A stretch of DNA of 64,000 bases from Mactromeris polynyma (GCA_032209605.1 JASFXZ010000055.1:1302001-1366000); one strand, 5' to 3'; positions 1 through 11,922 are shown, counted from the first letter of the stretch. Numbers and translations are program-made. The notes: generated by a model not told the origin, from the sequence alone.

Positions 1-236
1 ACAAACGGCACCATCACTACACGTTACATAAAGAAAATGTGCATTGTGACCCTGTCGTTGAAAATTACGGTTCAACAAATTAGCGTTACTCTTGTCTTTA
101 TTAATACATGCACTTTTCATGTAATGACTAATATGTGTATGAAGTGTCGCTACTCGAGGTCAAATCATTATTTTAGGTATCAGCGGCAAATTCAAAAATG
201 CTAAAAAAGGTCAATAACAAGCGATACAAAGCGAGA

Positions 237-1300
237 TTAAATTGTTCCAGAGAACGCCACATGCACAAAAGTGAAAGAATCAGTTGCTACAGGGAACGCC
301 ACATACACATGACAGTGCCTCTCCACACAGACCTCCTGGAAAACAACAATCCTTAAAACATAAGGCATTGGAGGAGGCTCAATGGTACACACATTAAGGA
401 ACAGGGGCGCAAGGAATTGCCTTGTCGACCAGATGGGAGTACTAGGAGAATGAAAGAGGACAGAAGTGGGGGGGGGGGTGATTAATGGATAGAAAAGATC
501 ACAGGACAAATCAAGACAGCTGGCAACAATAAACTGAAACTGGGGAGAAATTAAGCCGAAACCGGGTAGACATTTAAATGAACACTATATGAAGTGAAAT
601 AATTGCACAGGGGAAAGGGAAATTATCATACAGCGAATTACATTATTGGAACTGTCAGTAAAGTTGTTGGAGGTTTAAATCGATTTAACAGCTAGCCAAC
701 ATTACATTCATCGCTATATGGTCATTGATTTCCAACATATGCATACATATGCATTGACTATTGACTAAGTAGGCAGTAACCAATCACTAAAACCAATTAA
801 ACATTACGTACATATCAACAGACACACTGTGTATTTTCCAGCACTAGGAACAAAACAGCCTTTTACTGGCATTGCCTCCCCACCCTTAGAAAACAATGGT
901 TTACAAAATATTTGGCACTGAGGAGGTGCAAAGGCAAACATGTATGAAAAATAGGGGTGCAAAGAAATGGTCCGTTTAGAACAACTGTGGAAAAATAATT
1001 GGGAGGGGGGGCAACATGGGGAACATTATTTAATGGATGAAATACATCACGAAACAAGTTAAGAAAGGTAGCAATAATACGCCGAACGGGAAGAACATGA
1101 ATATTATGTAAAGTGAAAGAACTGCACATGGGAACAGGGGAACTTAACATACGTCTAAAAATAAATAGAAATAATAGTCCAAAAGTGTTATACTGTCCCG
1201 TAATAGTGTTTCTCCTGGGTGCAGTGGGATGCAGGGGACCCAAATGTACAAATTCACAAGCTAACATACATTTCTATAAAGTACGAAAACTGTTTGTCTA
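237..1300. repeat. Dispersed repeat, two tandem-ish related copies
   Basis: Two related copies lie at about 237-700 and 860-1,300. Both carry the phrase 'aggaacaggggcgcaagga' or a close variant, a G-run and a 'GGAGG..caaa/aatg' block. The same phrase recurs at about 16,785-16,925 and, inverted, at about 34,190-34,345. The sequence from about 640-760 resembles 18,900-18,990 ('ggaactgtcagtaaa'). The open frames here are interrupted and differ between copies, so I read this as a non-coding interspersed repeat. At 1,335-1,370 it ends in the GGACGGACAGnnnGACGGACAAGGG tail seen in other repeats of this window. Confidence 0.6.
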
Positions 1301-1442
1301 ACGGTTTATAAGATATGAACGACAAGCGTTTGTGGGACGGACAGTCTGACGGATAGACGGACAAGGGTAAATCTAAGAGTCGCATATATTTATTGCATTG
1401 TTATACATATATCACCCCGTTTAAGATGTCATACATGCGTAT

Positions 1443-2128
1443 TTAGCGGTTTTAAACTTTTATTGCAAAATGCGTTGAACATAAATCTCGTCTAAGTGTT
1501 ATCTATCGTGGGTTATTTGTGTCGCACATATATTTTTTGTATAATTATACATATATACGACTGTTTCAGACACAACACTTGCGGTTTTAGCGATTTAAAT
1601 TTTTTATTGCAAAACGCGTTGACGAATGTGAAATTTTTATTGCAAAATGCGTTGAACATAAATCTCGTCTAAGTGTTATCTATTGTGGGTTATTTGTGTC
1701 GCACATATCTTTTTTGTATAATTATACATATATACGACTGTTTCAGACACAACACATGCGGTTTTGGCGATTCAAATTGTTTATTGCAAAACGCGTTGAC
1801 GAATGTGAAATTTTTATTGCAAAATGCGTTGAACATAAATCTCGTCTAAGTGTTATCTATCTTGGGTTATATGTGTCGCACATATATTTTTTGCATAATT
1901 ATACATATATACGACTGTTTAAGACACTACACATGCGGTTTTAGCGATTTAAATTTTTTATTGCAAAACGCGTTGACGAATGTGAAATTTTTATTGCAAA
2001 ATGCGTTGAACATAAATCTCGTCTAAGTGTTATCTATATTGGGTTATATGTGTCGCACATATATTTTTTGTATAATTATACATATATACGACTGTTTCAG
2101 ACACAACACTTGCGGTTTTAGCGATTTA
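1443..2128. repeat. 177-bp tandem repeat, about four copies
   Basis: The motif 'tgcgttgaacataaatctcg' starts at 1,471, 1,648, 1,825 and 2,002, an exact spacing of 177 bp. Each unit also has 'gtcgcacatatat' and 'gcggttttagcgattt'. Divergence between units is a few bases. The last unit is cut at 2,128, where the left arm of the inverted repeat begins. Short open frames inside it only reflect the period being a multiple of three. Confidence 0.93.
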
Positions 2129-2534
2129 AAGATTACCAAGTATCTCTCTCTACACGTGGTTACGATATGTCTCAAGACATTAAATATATTCATAAGTTGC
2201 AGTAAAATTGTATCACAATAGCCGTCTCGATGTAGAATCAAACAGCGTCGAAAGAACACACATTTTATTGGAAACTACAATGTAATAATTTCGGAATGAT
2301 TTAGATGTCTACTTAGTTTCAGTTCTAAATACTTCTTTAATATGAAGTGAGCATGTATACTAAAATATTTTAGATACAAGTCTATCTTGAAACAGCCAAG
2401 GAATATGGTCGCCAATGTATACAACGATGAATCAATATTAAGTTACTAGCATGCCTAACCCAGTACAGTAAAGCAGATATTTTAGGCGAAAAATGTCGGG
2501 TTTGTAACAAAGAAAGACTATATACTTTTTCATG

Positions 2535-3010
2535 TACATTTACATCTCTTTAAGCGGGAGACTGGGTCCGTGTAATGGGTGGATAATAGCATTTCTATTA
2601 TCTATTGAATGCGAAAGTCGGATGTTTTTAAGATATCACATATACAGTCAGGCACACAAATGGCACATGCACACTGTTATTAATCCCTTCGACTTCGAAG
2701 ACAAGATAGGCTCGCCTACGGCAGACGGACGTACGGGTGTGTGGGCGGCGGCGTCCACTAAGTTGTCCGCTCTCTAACTTATACAGTTTTTATGCAATCT
2801 ACATCTTACTTGATGTGAATGTTAATTGACAAAATGACTCGGATTCTATACAAGCCAGATATATCCCTAGTGACTCTGGAGTAATGATCCAATGATTTTC
2901 CAAATTTTGGAGAAATTAGCATTGTCCGCTCTCTAAGATAAATGTTAATTGGCGTAATACCTAGACCAAATTCTATATAACCAGCCATATTTCCCCAGTT
3001 ACTCAGGAGT
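2535..3010. repeat. Interspersed repeat with 'agagagcggac' motif
   Basis: The segment contains two facing copies of a short block, visible as 'tccgctctct' at about 2,766 and 2,926 and two 'ttaattg..' blocks. It includes a GC-rich patch (CGGCAGACGGACGTACGG...GGCGGCGGCG). It is mirrored in the right arm at 49,860-50,335. Open frames of 60-81 codons on both strands have no features of a protein, so I treat this as a repeat, not genes. Confidence 0.5.
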
Positions 3011-3768
3011 TATATCCCATTAAACACTGAACCTACCAATAGTTTGTACCATTATACCATTGTATTAGGGTTTCTATCATGATGGATGAGTTTACCATCC
3101 CAATAATTTCCCGATAAAGAACGCATTCAATTGACAGCGATTCATAATGGAGACAGGTGTATCTTGTGACAGTTTGCCACTTTCATTACTGCTTATTTAA
3201 TTGGGAGCACTGACTTAGGACGGCGTATTTTGTGACAGTTTGACTCTCTTGTTAAGGGTAAAAACATGAGTATTTACTGTAGTCGTGAGACTGGTTGATC
3301 GAGATTCCGTCATGTCTAACTTGGTATTAAACACTTTATAGCCAATGAGGATAACTACAAGTTAGCTTTAACATAGCTTTGAGAAACCAACTCCTCTGAG
3401 ATCAACACCCATGAACAAAGCTAAAAGCGAGCAGCACTTTGTACTACTATAAACAAATACGTTATGAAAATTTCCCCCAAAGGCCATTAATACTAATGGT
3501 AAAAATGATCATCTTTGTTTATAGAACGCGTTCCTATAATTACAAAACATAGGCCTATCTAACACGAGGCCTTCTGAAATGTCCAATACAACTTCAAAAG
3601 CATAATTTCAGCTTCAGGCTTACTCATTAAGAAAACTATGTCAGACAGTACCAAAGCTTTTCTTTTGTTTATTGATTTTGGATAATTATATGTGTAGAAG
3701 TATGTTTTATCAGTATAAGATTTTCCGTATGCCTTATTCCCTACGTAATAAAACAGTGAAATAGTTAC

Positions 3769-3908
3769 CTATGGGTATTGTCTGACAGAATCATTTCATA
3801 CGGGCTTGCCTTATCATATGTAGGTTCAGTTTTATACGTGGTTGGTATGACTTCATTATGTTGAGACATTATTACCTTCCTGTTAGACTTTATGTCTGTA
3901 CTTATGGT
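3769..3908 (-). CDS. Pre-DSL exon of module 2, left copy (140 nt)
   Basis: The acceptor is ttatgttacag and the donor is CATAG|gtaact. Phase is 0 in, 2 out. It encodes 46 residues starting TISTDIKSNRKV and ending ILSDNTH. In the right copy the identical exon lies directly upstream of the DSL2 exon and joins it in phase. In Jagged/Delta proteins this position, between the MNNL end 'WP' and the DSL Trp-Cys, forms the variable part of the C2-like head. It is the last recognisable exon of the left copy: the arm ends before DSL2 and the EGF region, so the left gene lacks its continuation here. Confidence 0.65.
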
Positions 3909-4575
3909 CTGTAACATAAATCAATATAAAGATGATAGAATTATTTTACAATTGGTTTAACAAGCCAGTCAAGTAATAACTTAAATATTTTGAAGTATAC
4001 GAAAATGAAGATATTGTAGGATAAAGTATGAGATAGTAGTTACCATGCCTACTAGTAGCAATCGATATAGTAGCACAAACATTCAACCAATACCGTGTAT
4101 TTCTAAGGATATATAAGCGTCAAATCGACCTGTAATAAATCACACTGCAGACCACAGTCTCTTAAGCTTCCATTAGCGACAAAATGACAATTCTACACAA
4201 ACCTACGATATGAAATATTAATCTACGGTTCTTGTTCCATAAACATTCCCAATATTTTTATTAAACTTATCTCTAACTATTAACAATATAGGACTGAATA
4301 ATAATCACTTTAGACATCACTTATCATTGTCATACAATATTGTGCACATCGAATGAAATAAAATACCATTAAATGTGGTAAAGTATTAGTCCTTTATTCA
4401 AAATATGTCTATACTGTATCAATTTGGTAAAATTAACTTGATCGTTTGTTACACGGGTGGAGAGCAATACAAAATTGTCTCTGCTTGCGCAGTATTCCCG
4501 CCTCACTCAAGTTTACATTTACAACATACTTTTTAAGTTTTCATTTTCTCTTAAATATTTTCAGAAAAGCTGTAC

Positions 4576-4732
4576 CGGCCAGTTGTTGGAAGCTATGTAG
4601 AATGATGAATTAGACCGTTTGTCACTATGAGCTGCTGATTTGGAATCGATCAAAGTTCCAAGACATGAAGTTAAATTACTTCTACTCATTCTTCCGACAA
4701 CTCTCACACCAGAAAGTCCAGTTTGACATGCA
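4576..4732 (-). CDS. MNNL second-half exon, version beta, left copy
   Basis: 157 nt, acceptor attccag, donor NNWP|gtacag, phase 2 in, 0 out. It encodes ACQTGLSGVRVVG...SNLTSCLGTL...FYIASNNWP. The Cys, the NLT.C pattern and the terminal Trp-Pro at the splice site match the second half of a MNNL domain, which in Jagged/Delta ends in a conserved '...F.WP'. It lies 42 nt downstream of exon alpha (4,775-4,895), which has the same phases. See the finding on mutually exclusive exons. Confidence 0.6.
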
Positions 4733-4774
4733 CTGGAATACAATGAACGGTTACTGAACATATAATTATCATAC

Positions 4775-4895
4775 CGGCCATGTAGTTGATCCAATTAGAT
4801 ATTTATTGGATGTCCCACTCGCAACCATACCATCACATATCGTCAAATTTCCACCATGAAATGTTGTTGATTCTAGCATTGAATATTTATCACAT
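4775..4895 (-). CDS. MNNL second-half exon, version alpha, left copy
   Basis: 121 nt, acceptor ctatttag, donor TTWP|gtatga, phase 2 in, 0 out. It encodes CDKYSMLESTTFHGG then NLTICDGMVAS and ends YLIGSTTWP. It shares with beta the NLT.C motif and the terminal Trp-Pro. Reading through its donor gives an immediate stop (GTA TGA), so it must be spliced. It joins the preceding MNNL exon (5,647-5,759) and the following 140-nt exon in phase. Confidence 0.6.
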
Positions 4896-5646
4896 CTAAA
4901 TAGAACAGTAACGCACAAAACTCACTGTAAATCATATTTATAGTATACAGTGTACGACGGTAAATTATTTAGAGCTAGAGTAACACCGACTTGTTATATT
5001 GAGTTTTAGTAGAATGTAAACTGCACCATGCAATGACATTATTATTTGTGAAGCATGGAGCGAAACAGTATTATCTCCGTCAGTTAACAATACTTCCGTT
5101 CTTATCAATTATTCTAATTACTTGATATCAAGAACGGCGAGCACTCGGACAGAATCAACATATTTCATCCACAACATCAGTTACCTAAACAACCTCTTTA
5201 GTAAAAAGAAATTGAATAAACATTTGTGTATACAACTACCATCCCAGTCTTGTTAATGTGTGCAGAATGTATTCGTAAACATGTCCTTGTCAATTCGCAG
5301 ATAATTTAAGTACTAAGACGGTAAATATATATAGTACGTTAACAGCATAACGCATAATCAGTAATATATTTATTATAATGTACATGTAGTTATAATAATT
5401 ACGATAGTTATTATTCAAATGTGATTACACTGTATTATCCTAACAAAGGTAATAGGGTTGTTCTTTGGTTTAGAAATGAATGCAATTGTTCTATAAAACA
5501 ATATGATTTCGTCCAGTATGATGTATCCATTTACAGAAGAACATTTTGAAAACAGTAGCATTCTACTTATGAAAAGTACACCAAGAAAGGGACTAACGCG
5601 GAAAACCAAACCTATTTAATTTATTAAAGGCATTTAACTGACTCAC

Positions 5647-5759
5647 CCTTGGCTGATATTATTTGTACATATGTTTATCTGCACATTGCAGTTGTGTCCC
5701 GAACAATTGGTAGAGGAATCTCGGTAACTCGTCACTTCAAGCATCATGTATAAATGTGA
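5647..5759 (-). CDS. MNNL2 first-half exon, left copy
   Basis: 113 nt, acceptor tatttcag, donor CAAGG|gtgagt, phase 0 in, 2 out. The peptide reads SHLYMMLEVTSYRDS, then a NCSGHNCNVQINICTN core. It has the MNNL pattern of a short beta strand (LEV.SY), a CxxxxC pair, then alternating hydrophobics leading to IC. Phases are the same as in the MNNL1 exon (17,294-17,475). The right-arm counterpart is 47,105-47,217. No signal-peptide exon was found just upstream, so it may be an internal module of a larger gene. Confidence 0.65.
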
Positions 5760-5906
5760 CTGAAATACGGACAAGCACACAGATAATAGTCTCTTTAATA
5801 AATAGTGTATTGCAGGAGCCGATGATGCCTATATTCTCGGCATGACTACCTTTTGTTTGTTTTGTTAAATCGGGTTAATACGCCGGTCTTCAACATTGTC
5901 ATATAC

Positions 5907-6040
5907 GGCGACCAGATAGCCGGGCGGGTTAAGACTGCCTCTATAACATGACAAACAGATGGTATCCGGCATAGCAGAACTATAATGCTTAGTTATCAAT
6001 TCAATTTCTTTATTTGCACAGTGTATACAAGAGTCTTCAT
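5907..6040 (-). CDS. Cys-rich exon with two CxxC pairs, left copy
   Basis: 134 nt, acceptor gggttag, possible donor GCC|gtatat, phase 1 in, 0 out. It encodes EDSCIHCANKEIELIT...DTICLSCYRGSLNPPGYLVA, that is CxxC-x23-CxxC, as in a small zinc-binding or disulfide unit. Read without splicing it is a 62-codon frame beginning MFGLDEDSC at 6,053. Out-phase 0 fits the MNNL2 exon; in-phase 1 does not fit the JSD exon upstream. Function unknown. In the right copy one Cys is lost and a transposon sits at the donor. Confidence 0.4.
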
Positions 6041-6461
6041 CTAACCCGAACATGATCCATTATTTCGAGTAAGAATCTCACATTTCCTTACTCTTCATTG
6101 AGAGATAAAGTGAATTGCAGCGTGTGCGCGCAGTTTCTCCAGTTCAAAACTGAAATTTCTATTTAGAAGCCGGATTCCTCTGCATAATTATTGTAAATAC
6201 CTAACATGAAATACAACATGGACAGTCGATGTTAATTTTGCATATAAAATGTATACTTTTCTGTAGTTTTACAAATCAGCTCCGAAATAGCTTTTAAATA
6301 TGTCTTGGTAGTTAAACGCGCCGCTGGATTATCAGAACTTAAATAAAGCGTGCCTATATTGGAAGATATGGAAGAAGTAGCAATAACGTTCTTTTTAAGC
6401 ATTTTCAATTCAGAGACAAGTTCTAAATATCACGATGGTTTTAAACGATACGTATCTTTAT

Positions 6462-6572
6462 TTACGTCTGCTTTTCGCACTTCTCAACTGAAATGGGACA
6501 CGTGTCATGATGATTGAACTCATCCTCAAGTGATTTTCTGCGAGGAGTTACGCCTTCTTTAAACCAATCCAT
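6462..6572 (-). CDS. Conserved 36-codon frame, left copy
   Basis: ATG to TAA, starting MDWFKEGVTPRRKSLEDEF and ending EKCEKQT. The counterpart at 44,368-44,478 is intact, with two amino-acid changes (E/G and C/G). The RRKS basic patch and acidic continuation could be a short cytoplasmic terminal exon for the first module, but no in-phase acceptor after the JSD exon was found. It may also be chance. Not recognised. Confidence 0.2.
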   Translation of the reverse strand: MDWFKEGVTPRRKSLEDEFNHHDTCPISVEKCEKQT

Positions 6573-6711
6573 GCCGACGGACGTAAGTAAATGTACCGTA
6601 GTGGAGGGAAATACTTTGCCTTAGTGCGTGTAAGAGAGGTAAATACACTTAGAGGAAATTTTAATGTTTGATACAATATATACATGAATGTTAGTCTTGT
6701 ATTTCACTTAC

Positions 6712-6868
6712 CCCGGCTGCTAACTTCTGTGTAACTGTAGGTACTAATAAACCCGGGAAATAACTGTTAAGGTCTGCTTTTCTCGCCAAACTCATTACAT
6801 ATAAATGTGTCGTGAATGAAAGGTTATCTACAGAAGTACCGTCACATGTTGCCCTGAATTCTATTGAC
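6712..6868 (-). CDS. JSD-like exon b, left copy
   Basis: 157 nt, acceptor attatacag, donor CCGGG|gtaagt, phase 2 in, 0 out. It encodes SIEFRATCDGTSVDNL, then HLYVMSLARKADLNSYFPG. This matches in pattern the second part of the Jagged/Serrate membrane-proximal domain: an alternating strand 'SIxxxC', a loop, and a hydrophobic strand. A related exon with the same phases lies at 63,296-63,443, after the EGF region. The family assignment is by eye. Confidence 0.55.
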
Positions 6869-7901
6869 CTGTATAATATACAGTTAACCTTAAGTCTGTT
6901 ATATTTCAATTGCAGTTAAACATGTTTTATTGACTGTAAATGTACAAATCCAATCATGAAAGCGTTTTTTCTAATGTTTTGATGACGAGTTTAATAAATT
7001 TAAAAAAAATGAACACGAATGTAAGATTCTATTTATTACATAACGGCTGATTTTCGCCAAAACATTACCTTATACCCCTCATACGCAAGCAATGTATGAC
7101 GAGCGTTATTCGGTCTTTGGTACCAACAAAAGCTGACGCATTAAACAGTCGTCACGACAATTTTCCTTTTTTTGTCAGTCACACGATACGAGTTCAAATA
7201 ATTATATCACATATCATATTCAAATTAACAAGACATTACTTTTCAATGACATATAATGTCATACTTCGCGCAAAATAAATATTTGACAATGTCAACATCA
7301 TCTGAGCGCGCCTAATTCACGCTTGTTTTGTTTATATTTCACTAGTGAAATATCGAAAATGTAAACATGGGTGAAATTACCACAATACACTGTATGTTAT
7401 GTTATAAATTACGCTTCGTCCTGTTAAACGGTTAGCTTGGTCATGGCATGCTTCAGAAGTGATACGCTCCGTCCTACACTCGCCAAGTGATGGCACCATG
7501 GAACGCCGAATATATCAAATTCACACACTCTATTTACTGCTATTTAGTCTTGGATGTGATGTGGTATCAGTACCGGGCACAAATGCGAAATATTTGGGGT
7601 ACAAATATCTAGTTAGTTAAAAAGATTATCTAGATTATGTAGATAATCGATATCAAATTTAGATTTATCTTCAGTAACTGCTTTAAGTGAGCGTGTTACA
7701 AAAACATAGTTATCTAGCTATGTGGTGGTATAAACGTGCCACCATAGAAATCTGCTTATAAAGTAGCTTGATGTAATTCGCACCTTTATGACTGCAAGCT
7801 TATTTTCCTTCTATTGAATATTCGTATCTCGTTTAAAGGTTTATCTGCAATTAAGTAAACAATGTTTATTAACACGTGGAGACATAACAAATTTCTCTTA
7901 C

Positions 7902-8058
7902 CTCGTTAAAGTAAATCGAATGATATTGACATCTAAACGCGTTGCGTTCTGACAGATTTCCTTAGAAATGAAATCAAATAGAAGTTGTTGTATCCGTGCA
8001 GGTGTGTAGTTGTACGTTCTAGTTGTTGAACCAGGTGGAATCATTATAGTTAGAACAT
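7902..8058 (-). CDS. JSD-like exon a, left copy
   Basis: 157 nt, acceptor tttttttcag, donor ACGAG|gtaaga, phase 1 in, 2 out. It encodes DVLTIMIPPGSTTR, then IQQLLFDFISKEICQNA and LDVNIIRFTLT. It joins DSL1 upstream (phase 1) and JSD-like exon b downstream (phase 2). The order beta strand, helix ending in Cys, then strand resembles the start of the Jagged JSD region. Right copy: 42,953-43,109. Confidence 0.55.
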
Positions 8059-8887
8059 CTGAAAAAAAACAAATATATTAATTAAGCTGAAAAAAGAACT
8101 ACCAACGTACTTGGGTAAATTTTCATTATTATCATCTCCATTAAAACAAAGGGCATTTAAATAAAAAAGATAGCAACTTGTGACAACCGGATTTCGATAT
8201 GTAGTTATTATGTTTTCGTCGTTGTAATACATAAATAAACAAGAAATTGCTCGAAAAAGATGGACGGCGCAATCTGAAGCAAGCAAAGTAGCAGTAATCT
8301 GAATGTTAAGATTTATTGTAATGCCAATATTTTACGATTGCTAGTCACTCGATTATGTTATACTATAGTAACTCCGATTCCTGTAAGGGAATATAACGTC
8401 GTGGAGGATTAAATAAATATCTCCGAGTGAGATTAATCATAGACAGTATAGTCTGTTTCAATATATTTAATCAGTACTTTATGTATCAGTCGTAAAATCA
8501 CAAATTCATGTTAATAAACATGTTACATATCGATTCATCTGATAAAACAATACAATGTTCGTGATTGAATTATAAAACCTAAACTTTTCTTAATTCCAAC
8601 ACCGGGCTATTTCCCGAGTGGGTGACTAACAATACTACTCACTAGATAAATCTTGAAATATACTATAAATCTACATTCAGGAGCAGTTGTTAAGGCAAAC
8701 ATTAGTATATTCGTCTGGTTTTCATACAACATTGTCATGTTTACAACAATAACAATAACGCATCTATCGTGATCAAAATGTTTTCTTTGCAAACATAACA
8801 CCATTGCAATAATAGTGTTCATTACTTTGCTTATATACATAACAATAAACAAGATAATGTGTTTTGATTTGGTAAACACATATAAAG

Positions 8888-9121
8888 GTCTTATCAAACG
8901 GTACGTTACCACACCGAAATCGACTGGAGACGTAATTGAATGTCTATATTTGTCTTAATATGCAATAGTGTCCTGCAATTTTTTATATGTATATTATAAT
9001 TAACCTATTATTTAATATTATAACAAGAAATTAGCAGTATATAGTGCGGATGTTGTATTAGAAGTGTATTTCGGTAATGGAAAATGGATTTCGGTTAGGT
9101 AACGTACCCCTTATCGAAAGA
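8888..9121. mobile_element. Short MITE-like inverted-repeat element
   Basis: 'ggtacgttaccacaccgaaat' near 8,900 faces its near-complement 'atttcggttaggtaacgtacc' near 9,088-9,108, both preceded by a 'TTATC' or 'GATAAG' end. The interior is AT-rich with no coding capacity. The copy is mirrored in the right arm at about 41,880-42,115, so insertion predates the arm duplication. Confidence 0.5.
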
Positions 9122-9525
9122 TTAACGAAGAGAAGTTGGTTTACTGGTTAACGTAAGATTTGATTGGTTGCACAACACTGATATGTAAATTACAAAGCCA
9201 TGTTACTACGGCTGCGCCGAAATATTATAGAAGAAGTATTAATCAGTATACCATGTGATATTTGTTACACAGAGGGCTTATATAATATTGTATTTTAAAA
9301 TACATTAGCAATTATGTTAGTTTGTTTATGTATTATACGCCATACGTATAGCAATGTGAAATGTCAATTAAGGTTCATTATGGAAAGGTTTAAGTGCAGT
9401 GCAACGTATGTTAAATGTTAAATCTGACAATTCGTCCGGCGTTATTAATTTCAAACCTCTGGAGCTTCGTTCTCTAGAAACAAAGACTACTTCAAAGGCC
9501 TTTGCAACTCTATCAAACCACTGAC

Positions 9526-9665
9526 CTTGATCGTAACATGATGGAATCAATGTCGATGCATGGTGACTGTTACATACATGAAAGTTATCATTTGGTGAAC
9601 ATTGTTGACTGCAGTCAGGACCCATATAACCATCTTGACACCAGACACGAATTGAGAAATCTATA
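9526..9665 (-). CDS. DSL domain exon 1, left copy
   Basis: 140 nt, acceptor tattttacag, donor GATCAAG|gtcagt, phase 2 in, 1 out. It encodes IDFSIRVWCQDGYMGPDCSQ, then QCSPNDNFHVCNSHH and SCYDQ. In Notch ligands this is the Delta/Serrate/Lag-2 receptor-binding domain: hydrophobic strand, then C-x3-GY-x-G-x2-C-x3-C, two further cysteines and a Gly. The final 'GxxGxxC' portion would need the next exon, but here the next in-phase exon is the JSD-like exon, not an EGF. It is nearly identical to 41,351-41,490. Confidence 0.8.
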
Positions 9666-9734
9666 CTGTAAAATACAAAATTATAATTCAGGCAAATTTA
9701 AGATACGAGTTTGATATTGTGCGTATTTGTCTAC

Positions 9735-9887
9735 CCTCGTCGTCCAAATTTCATTACAGTAGCCTCCAACGATTCATTGAAATTAACTGAAGGAAAAGTT
9801 TCTTTTACTGCTAGACCAACTTTTCCTGAATTGGTAACATGAGCTTGATCAAAGAACTCTGGTTGATATGGCAAATGGGAGCATAGT
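9735..9887 (-). CDS. Pre-DSL exon, module 1, left copy (open)
   Basis: 153 nt, acceptor ctattaaag (weak), donor CGAGG|gtagac, phase 2 in and out. It encodes LCSHLPYQPEFFDQAHVTNS, then GKVGLAVKETFPSVNFNE and MKFGRRG, joining IDFSIRVWC of DSL1. It corresponds to the linker ahead of DSL in Jagged ('...SIIEKASHSG...'). The frame is open in this copy. In the right copy a 7-bp insertion closes it. The exon is symmetric, so skipping it would keep the frame. Confidence 0.55.
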
Positions 9888-10049
9888 CTTTAATAGCCTT
9901 CTCCATGCAACCGACAGTCAGAAATTAAAATTATTTGGACAAATATGGCCATCTTGTAATGGAGACTTTAAACAGACATCCTGATGTATAAATCTGCCAT
10001 TATCTATTTGTAAGTACCCCACCAATGTGTTAGTGTTCCACCATTGCAC

Positions 10050-10600
10050 TTACAGGGCGTAACCATACATGAAACCCCAGGTGCACAACTACACATGCTG
10101 GTGAACATTCTTGTAAAGTTTTATGACTCTGGCAAATATACTTTTGGAGATATAAGTGACACAAGATTGCATACTCTGTAGGCTATGTTGTAACTAAGTC
10201 AAGGGCCATAACATTGCACATACTGGGCGCAGCCAAACATGAAACCCCAGGTGCACAACTTTACAAGCTGGTTAACATTCCTGAGAAGTTTTATGAATCT
10301 GCCTCATATACTTTTGGAGATATGAGTGACACAAGATTGCATACCCTGTAGGCTATATTTTAACTAAGTCAAGGGACATAACTCTGCACTTACTGGACAC
10401 AACCAAACATGAAACCACAGGTGCAAAACTAAATAGACTGGTGAACATTCCTGTAAAGTTTTATTACTTTGGCTCATATTCTTTTGGAGATATGAGTGAC
10501 ACAAGATTTTGTGACGGACGAATGGACGGACGGACGGACAGACGGACAAGGGCAAATCTATATGCCCCCCCCCCCTTTTCAGAGTGGGGGTATAAACAAT
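10050..10600. repeat. Interspersed repeat array with GGACGGAC tail
   Basis: About three units of roughly 165-170 bp. Each contains 'gtgacacaagatt', 'ctgtaggctat', 'aactaagtcaagggccataa' and 'ccaaacatgaaaccccaggtg'. The array ends in a GGACGGACGGACAGACGGACAAGGG tail and a C-run at 10,566. The right arm has the equivalent array at 39,725-40,480, with one more unit and a longer (GTCC/GTCT)n run. It is non-coding. Confidence 0.75.
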
Positions 10601-11145
10601 TGTATATCAATACGGACTATGATAATCTTTCTATGTCCGTGATATCAATACACATGACTTGATCATTTACGTATCAGTGCTTATGAAAAGCCGGAATATT
10701 ACGATAGTACAATATAGTATACACTAGGCAGATAACTCAGCAGACGATAGCAGTAGGCAGAGATACGTGCGTATATGTGTTGATTTTCTGTTTAATGTTG
10801 TTGAACCGATCGCATGTAAATAAACGTTGACTAGGTTTTGTGTTTCTTAGTTCGCATAGCAGTTGTAGTCACTCGATATGAAGCCCTATTGATTTGATTT
10901 GTTCTATTAACAAATTATTTATCGTTAACCATCAGAAACTTGTCAACAAATTGATGTAAACATCTAGAAATGCCTGTTCACTTATTTCCACATTCTATCA
11001 GTCATTTTGGGACCAACAAGCCAATCATAATATTGCTTTCACTCTGGTTCCAATATCTACGTATACACGCAAACTAGGACACATAGGCCAGTACTCCTAG
11101 CTAACCTTATAATACCAGGCGAACGCATGGGTCACCGTCGTAGCG

Positions 11146-11470
11146 GATCCGTAGTCCAGTGGTAACGGGCTAGACTTGTAATCCAGGGATCGTAGGTTCG
11201 ATTCCCCGCTCCATCACTGACCGTACTAACAGTCTTTCAGACGAGACTTTAAAAACCGAGGTCCTGTGTATGATGCTTTACATCAAGCACGTAAAAGAAC
11301 CAGGGGTGCTTATGGAACTGGGGCATCTCCTGTATCATGCACTATCCTCCAACAATCTAATATTACTAACATTCTTCCGGAGGCGTCACCCATATGGGAA
11401 ACCGGTGGCGACAATAAATAAACGCAAATACAAAGGGTCACCGTCAAAATCGCTGTATACATTTCGCTGA
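11146..11470 (+). mobile_element. tRNA-Thr-like SINE, left arm
   Basis: The head has an A-box-like 'gtagtccagtggtaacgg', an anticodon loop with TGT (ACTTGTAATC) and a B box 'ggttcgattcc'. The anticodon stem is imperfect here but perfect in the right-arm copy (39,060-39,145). The acceptor stem does not pair, so this is a tRNA-derived SINE, not a tRNA gene. The body after 'ccatcactgacc' contains 'cacgtaaaagaacc' and 'ggtggcgacaataaataaacgc'. Confidence 0.6.
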
Positions 11471-11922
11471 GTAAGCGTCGTCCGATACAGGAGGTATCAG
11501 TGGAACTCCACTCAATTTCTCTCACTTTGGTGAAAAGCGTGGCGCTCATCGTGAGCGATTGGAGTAAATAAATGAGAATCGTATTATTTTAGCAATACAT
11601 TCTACCAATGGTCGCTCATTTGGAACAACGGAGTGACTTGGAACAACAGTAAATATCAAGAACCATCGCTCACTTTGAGCAACTGAGTAACTCACATTAA
11701 GTTTCAAATATTTGCAGCACATCATATAAAATTTGTTCCGGCTTGCGGAGTATCCGAACTCAGTTTTAACTCCGAAGCATATATTGGAGTTTTTCGCTGT
11801 CACACTCTCGGTTATTACGTAGAACTCCATTGATAATTAGCTTCTCAATATTAGTGCCTCATTTTTGTGAGTCTTTGTATAGACTTTTCTGGTTTGATCC
11901 GCGCGCGAGCGCATTGCTCATT

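Noticed and set aside
237..1267. Minus-strand frames of 90 and 134 codons
   Set aside because: Both lie in copies of one dispersed repeat. The encoded peptides are frame-broken relative to each other and to the copies near 16,800 and 34,250.
11146..11215. Functional tRNA-Thr (TGT) gene
   Set aside because: The anticodon arm and B box are tRNA-like, but the acceptor and T stems do not pair and a SINE body follows. Same for 39,060-39,145.
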